Shown one piece after another: positions 60,667-64,000 of a DNA stretch of 64,000 bases; the stretch's first letter is position 1; every line of letters starts with the position of its first letter. The position numbers and the translations under genes are program-made. The stretch spans positions 278,282 through 342,281 of the forward strand of contig QANZ01005755.1 of the NCBI GenBank assembly GCA_003254925.1, in the 5' to 3' direction. Origin of the DNA: Chamaecrista fasciculata. Taxonomy: Eukaryota > Streptophyta > Magnoliopsida > Fabales > Fabaceae. The notes below the pieces were generated by a model, which was not told the DNA's origin, did no database searches, and saw nothing but the letters and a program-made list of their open reading frames with translations.

Positions 60667-60667
60667 N

Positions 60668-61222
60668 TTTGGAGGTATCAAGAACACTTTTACCTTTCTT
60701 ATTTTAAATCTAAAACTTGATCCTAAATGTATATCCTAATGTCCAATTTGATCCTTAATGTTCCAAAATATTCAATTTAGTCTTAAATATTGGCAAAATA
60801 TTTCATTTTGGTCCCAAATTATTGAACATGATCATATTTCTCTCGTTTCAATTTCGAAGGTGATGAGTTTAGAGCTATGTATTGTTCTCAAATAGTACTT
60901 TCTCTATCCAGTTGAGGTCGTCAGCAAACGAGGTCAAACCAATCTTGAAAGTAGACCACTCATTGCACGGTCAAATAAGCAAAATTAATCATATCTCTCT
61001 CGTTTCAAGTTCAAATGTGACGAATTCAAAGCTATTAGTTACTCTTAACAAGTCTTTTGAACTTGAAATGATGGGATACGAGAGAAATATGACCAAATTC
61101 AATAGTTTGGGACCAAAATGAAAAATTTTATCAACATTTAGGATCAATTTGAATATTTTGAAACATAAAGAACCAAAATAATATTAGGGCATATATTTTG
61201 GACCAAAATGACCGTTTGACTT
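60668..61222. mobile_element. Dispersed inverted-repeat element, left end missing at an N
   Basis: It contains 'tctctcgtttca' twice and its inverse once ('gagagaaatatgacc'), plus 'gtttgggaccaaaatga'. The right end is near 'ccaaaatgaccgtttgac'. The left side starts at the N at 60667. Same family as 16141-16938 and partial copies at 1-290 and 50740-51120. Confidence 0.6.
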
Positions 61223-61353
61223 AAAAAATAATAATAAACGTAATAAATTCATTTTTAAAAAAACAATAAGTAGTGTTTGTTGGTGATAAGTCAATTAAGA
61301 AGTTAATTAACATCGAAGTTAATTAACATCTTAGTACTTCTAAGTTTATTTTA

Positions 61354-62355
61354 GGCTAAATTGCACAAACCCCCCTAAGTTTTAAAATTGTGCAAAGGAG
61401 ACCCCTAAGTTTTTAATTTTGAGCAATTAACACCCTTATGTTAACTTTCCAAATTCACCGTTAAGTTCTACCTCAACACCTTTTGAAAAGGCCAACGTCC
61501 TATTTTGGTTCCTTAAGTTTGCTCAAAGTTTTGTTTTAATCCCTAAAGTTTTCCAAAAATTTCACCGTTAGTCCTTAGCCAATTTCTATCTACTTTTTCC
61601 GTTACAAAAAGAAATAATTGATTTTCATTCCTATTAAAAGTTTTAATTTTTTGTATTAAAGTTCTTTTTTTTTTAAAAAAATAGGATCAAAATGGAAGAA
61701 AAATAAATAAATGAGGGTTTTAGTGGATTTCACACCAAAATAAAAAAAATTAAAACAAAAAAAGAAGTGAGTTGACGCTGCCTCCTCTTCTTCTTCCCAA
61801 GCTTTTCACGGCCATAGCAGTCATCGGCAACAACAACAGCAAGAGTACCATCTCTCTTCTCCGAAATACCTTTCTATCTTCGTCGAATTCACTCTTCTCC
61901 CAAAAAGCTCAACTTCAATCATCGAGCAATTTCGCCTTTCAGCAATTCCCATAGCTTCTTCTCTTAGCTTCCCCTGTTTCCACTTCATCATCATCGGCGC
62001 GCGCTGCTACTCTCGTCACCAACAAATTAATGGTAATTTCAAGGATCTTCGTCGAAAATAATTTTTTTGACATAAAAAGTGTATAGAAATTAACTAGGGA
62101 CCAAACGTGGAACTTTTGGAAAACTTGAGGGATTAAAATGAAACTTTAAGCAAACTTGAGAGACTAAAATTGAACTTTGGCATTTTCAAAATGTGCTTAG
62201 GTGGCACTTAACGGTGAATTTGGATGAAAAATTAACATATGGGTGTTAATTGATCAAAATTTAAAACTTAGGGGTCCCCTTTACACAATTTTAAAACTCA
62301 GGGGGTGTTATGTGCTCCTGACCTGAAACTCATATGATGTTTGTGCAATTTAGCC
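61354..62355. mobile_element. Mutator-like inverted-repeat element with gene-like cargo (Pack-MULE-like)
   Basis: The left end GGCTAAATTGCACAAAC pairs with the right end GTTTGTGCAATTTAGCC. A perfect 9-bp direct repeat TTTATTTTA flanks it at 61345-61353 and 62356-62364. The arms continue inward as inverted blocks around 'cctaagttttaaaattgtg'. The centre (61775-62045) is far richer in GC and codes unlike the arms. No transposase. Together with the 464-1687 element this gives two gene-cargo elements with full target duplications in one window. Confidence 0.88.
61775..62045 (+). pseudogene. Captured coding-like fragment of unknown gene
   Basis: A Ser/Leu/Arg-rich segment includes KLFTAIAVIGNNNSKST, then ISLLRNTFLSSSNSLFSQKA, ending FAFQQFP before a stop. 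A different frame continues SFPCFHFIIIGARCYS or ASPVSTSSSSARAAT. Composition looks like an organelle-targeting N terminus. There is no ATG at the start and the frame is broken. I cannot name the parent gene. A GT-like site after 'aattaatg' (62030) could be an old exon end. Confidence 0.45.
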
Positions 62356-62469
62356 TTTATTTTACTATTATAAAAAAATTAAATAATAAATTACTTTAAA
62401 TAATTTTATAATTTAAAATTTAAAAATAATATTTACATAATATACTAAATCATTAGTGTATATATATAT

Positions 62470-62841
62470 ATATTATTATATATGTTTGAGGACCCTTTTG
62501 GTTGGTCAAAAATAATTAAATTAAAAATTAAAATAATGAGATAATGGGAGAGAGAAAGTAATAGATAAGATTTAAGAAAGTGAAAACTTATTATTTGGTC
62601 TTTTAATTTTCACACTTCTAACGATTTAGTCTTTGAATAATAGAAATATACTATTTAGTCACTGAATAACTAAAAATGTCAAATCAAATGTTATATTATA
62701 TGTGTGAGGATGTTTTTGGTTGGTCAAAAATAATTAAATTAAAAATTAAAAAAGTAAGAAATAAACATGCGGAACTTGATAATTGGCTAGCTGTATAGAT
62801 AATGTGAGAGAGAAAATAGTAGATGGGATTTAAGAAAGTGA
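62470..62841. repeat. Diverged tandem duplication of about 220 bp
   Basis: 'tttggttggtcaaaaataat' followed by a shared AT block and 'gatttaagaaagtga' occurs at 62497-62590 and again at 62713-62842. The second copy is longer by an internal insertion and is then cut off by the LINE, which entered it at 'acttattatt'. Confidence 0.7.
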
Positions 62842-63535
62842 ACTTATTATTTTTTTTTTGCCTGAATAAAATGTCATTAAAAGGCACAAAGCCCAAAAAA
62901 GAAACACACCAAAGTCATAGCCCAAAAAGGCAATAAAACCGCAAGGAAACAACAAAAGAAAAATCAGTTCAGCAGAAACACAAAAGACTAGCAAAAGGAA
63001 ACAACAAAACGAAATCAACAAACACCCATTCTCCCCAAACCATCAGCACCAACAGACGAACATCCAACATCAACACTCTCCAAGCCAACAACACCAAATG
63101 AAGAGCAATCAGCAAACAAGATTGAAGCCAATGAAGATGGGGGTGTTGCCACCCAACCTAAGGGGCACGTCTTCCTTGCGGCTAATTTGGCAATGCAATC
63201 AGCAGCCATGTTTGCTTGTCTAGGAACCAACTTCAACACACACCTAGGATGAGAGCTGAAAAAAGAAGAGATGTCAGATAAAAAAGCATCATAGCTCCAA
63301 TGAGCAGCATAAGTATCATTATCAACAGCTAACACCAAGTCCCTACAATCAGTCTCAAAAATACCAACAACCACATGCAAAGCAACAACCATTTCACAAG
63401 CTTTAGAAAGGGCAAAAGCTTCAATAGCAAAAGGGGAATGAGCCTTTGCAGCAGCAGCAAGACAAATCACCAGTCTTCCTTCACAATCTCTTACCACAAT
63501 ACCAAAACCTGCAACAAAGTTGGCATTCAAAAAAG
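62842..63535 (-). mobile_element. 5'-truncated LINE (L1-type) 3' end
   Basis: On the minus strand it ends with coding sequence, a stop at 63015, a 3' UTR with 'cattttattcaggc', and a poly(A) tail seen as the T run near 62850. The coding part is the C-terminal RNase H domain of ORF2. At the other side it is interrupted at 63535 by an LTR element, so the upstream LINE portion may resume beyond the window. Confidence 0.8.
63015..63535 (-). pseudogene. LINE ORF2 C-terminal RNase H domain, cut by an LTR insertion
   Basis: The reading frame contains GFGIVVRDCEGRLV, then the acidic positions in AIEAFAL (Glu), FETDCRDLVL (Asp) and VPRQANMAADCIAKLA (Asp). This is the RNase H layout of plant L1-type LINEs. 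The first catalytic Asp, normally in a preceding 'VDA' strand, is missing because the LTR begins there. An apparent ATG at 63605 with 23 residues upstream lies in the LTR and is not native. The domain is otherwise open for about 170 codons. Confidence 0.8.
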
Positions 63536-64000
63536 TGTTGGGAAATCCCGGAGCAAAACACGCAGTGGAAGCAAAAGCAAAATAAAATTTAAATGCGCTG
63601 CCCAAGATTTCCCACCCGAGATCCGCTAGTTGAATTTAAAACCTCGTTAGATAAGTGGTATACCTCAAAAATTCAATCGGCTTGGTTGTACTCAGGCGAG
63701 TTCGAGAAGTCCACTATCAGCGTCCTTCCTCCACCGGTAATCCACACGAACGGTTTATCGAACACCGAGGTGCTAGCCTTCTTGTTTATTTCTCCAAAGA
63801 AACCAGGGAACTGAATCTACAGACATTTGATTCAAGAACTCTTTCTTGAACCAAACTTGATGGTGGCGCAAAAGGAGAAGACAACAACAAAACTCCTTTT
63901 GTTTTTCTTCTCTCAAAAACCCTAACAATCCTATAACTCGAATTTCTCACTAACTCTTTAGGAAAACTCGAGTTCTCTCTCTAGGAAGCAAGGAGGCGAT
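63536..64000 (-). mobile_element. LTR of a Copia-like retrotransposon, continuing past the window
   Basis: The plus strand begins TGTTGGGAAATCCCGGAGC, the complement of an LTR 3' end (...GGGATTTCCCAACA). Read on the minus strand it contains 'aaggctagcacct', 'gtgtggattaccgg', 'agtggacttctcga' and 'gcgccacc', all shared in order with the solo LTR at 57112-59158. The element lies inside the LINE RNase H coding region. Its other end and target duplication are outside the window. Confidence 0.82.

Noticed and set aside
63015-63605. Intact 196-residue RNase H gene
   Set aside because: The N-terminal 23 codons come from an LTR, and the domain lacks its first catalytic strand; it is a LINE remnant.
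1-64000. CRISPR arrays, prokaryotic operons or plasmid features
   Set aside because: The window is plant nuclear DNA with spliced genes; none of these structures is seen.

Overview
This is eukaryotic nuclear DNA from a dicot plant. It is strongly AT-rich, its genes are split by short GT-AG introns, and three recognisable genes belong to families typical of land plants. I cannot name the species from the sequence. The window holds only three intact protein-coding genes in 64 kb. They are a filament-like plant protein (FPP, + strand, CDS 23488-27583, 5 coding exons after a leader intron), a single-exon SAUR auxin-response gene of the SAUR50 type (- strand, 32145-32459), and a cytokinin-activating LONELY GUY gene (LOG, + strand, 48462-50293, 7 exons). 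They are separated by about 4.6 and 16 kb and do not form a cluster. SAUR and LOG both touch hormone output (auxin response, cytokinin activation), but nothing in the sequence links them.

The rest is intergenic DNA dominated by small non-autonomous transposable elements, many nested in one another. 1-21.9 kb: a truncated repeat at the left edge; a 1.2-kb inverted-repeat element (464-1687) with a perfect 9-bp target duplication that carries a piece of an NHL/SMP-30-like host gene; a related-looking element at about 8445-9036; tRNA-derived SINEs; and several small inverted-repeat MITEs. 27.6-48 kb: Helitron-type elements (30240, 38370, 38697), a large hAT-like AT-rich element (35297-36660), and a Stowaway MITE split by a SINE (43091-43550). 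50.3-64 kb: a dense transposon region with more inverted-repeat MITEs, a degenerate 58-bp tandem array, a 2,047-bp solo LTR with a 5-bp target duplication (57112-59158), a second gene-carrying inverted-repeat element with a perfect 9-bp duplication (61354-62355), a 5'-truncated LINE with an RNase H domain (62842-63535), and the end of a related LTR retrotransposon that runs off the right edge (63536-64000).

The most interesting feature is a set of Mutator-like inverted-repeat elements that carry unrelated GC-rich, gene-like cargo (Pack-MULE-like). At least one cargo is recognisable as host coding sequence. Eight single N characters sit in homopolymers, microsatellites or the middle of inverted repeats. 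Several coincide with a missing repeat arm, so they are probably collapsed assembly gaps rather than single unknown bases.
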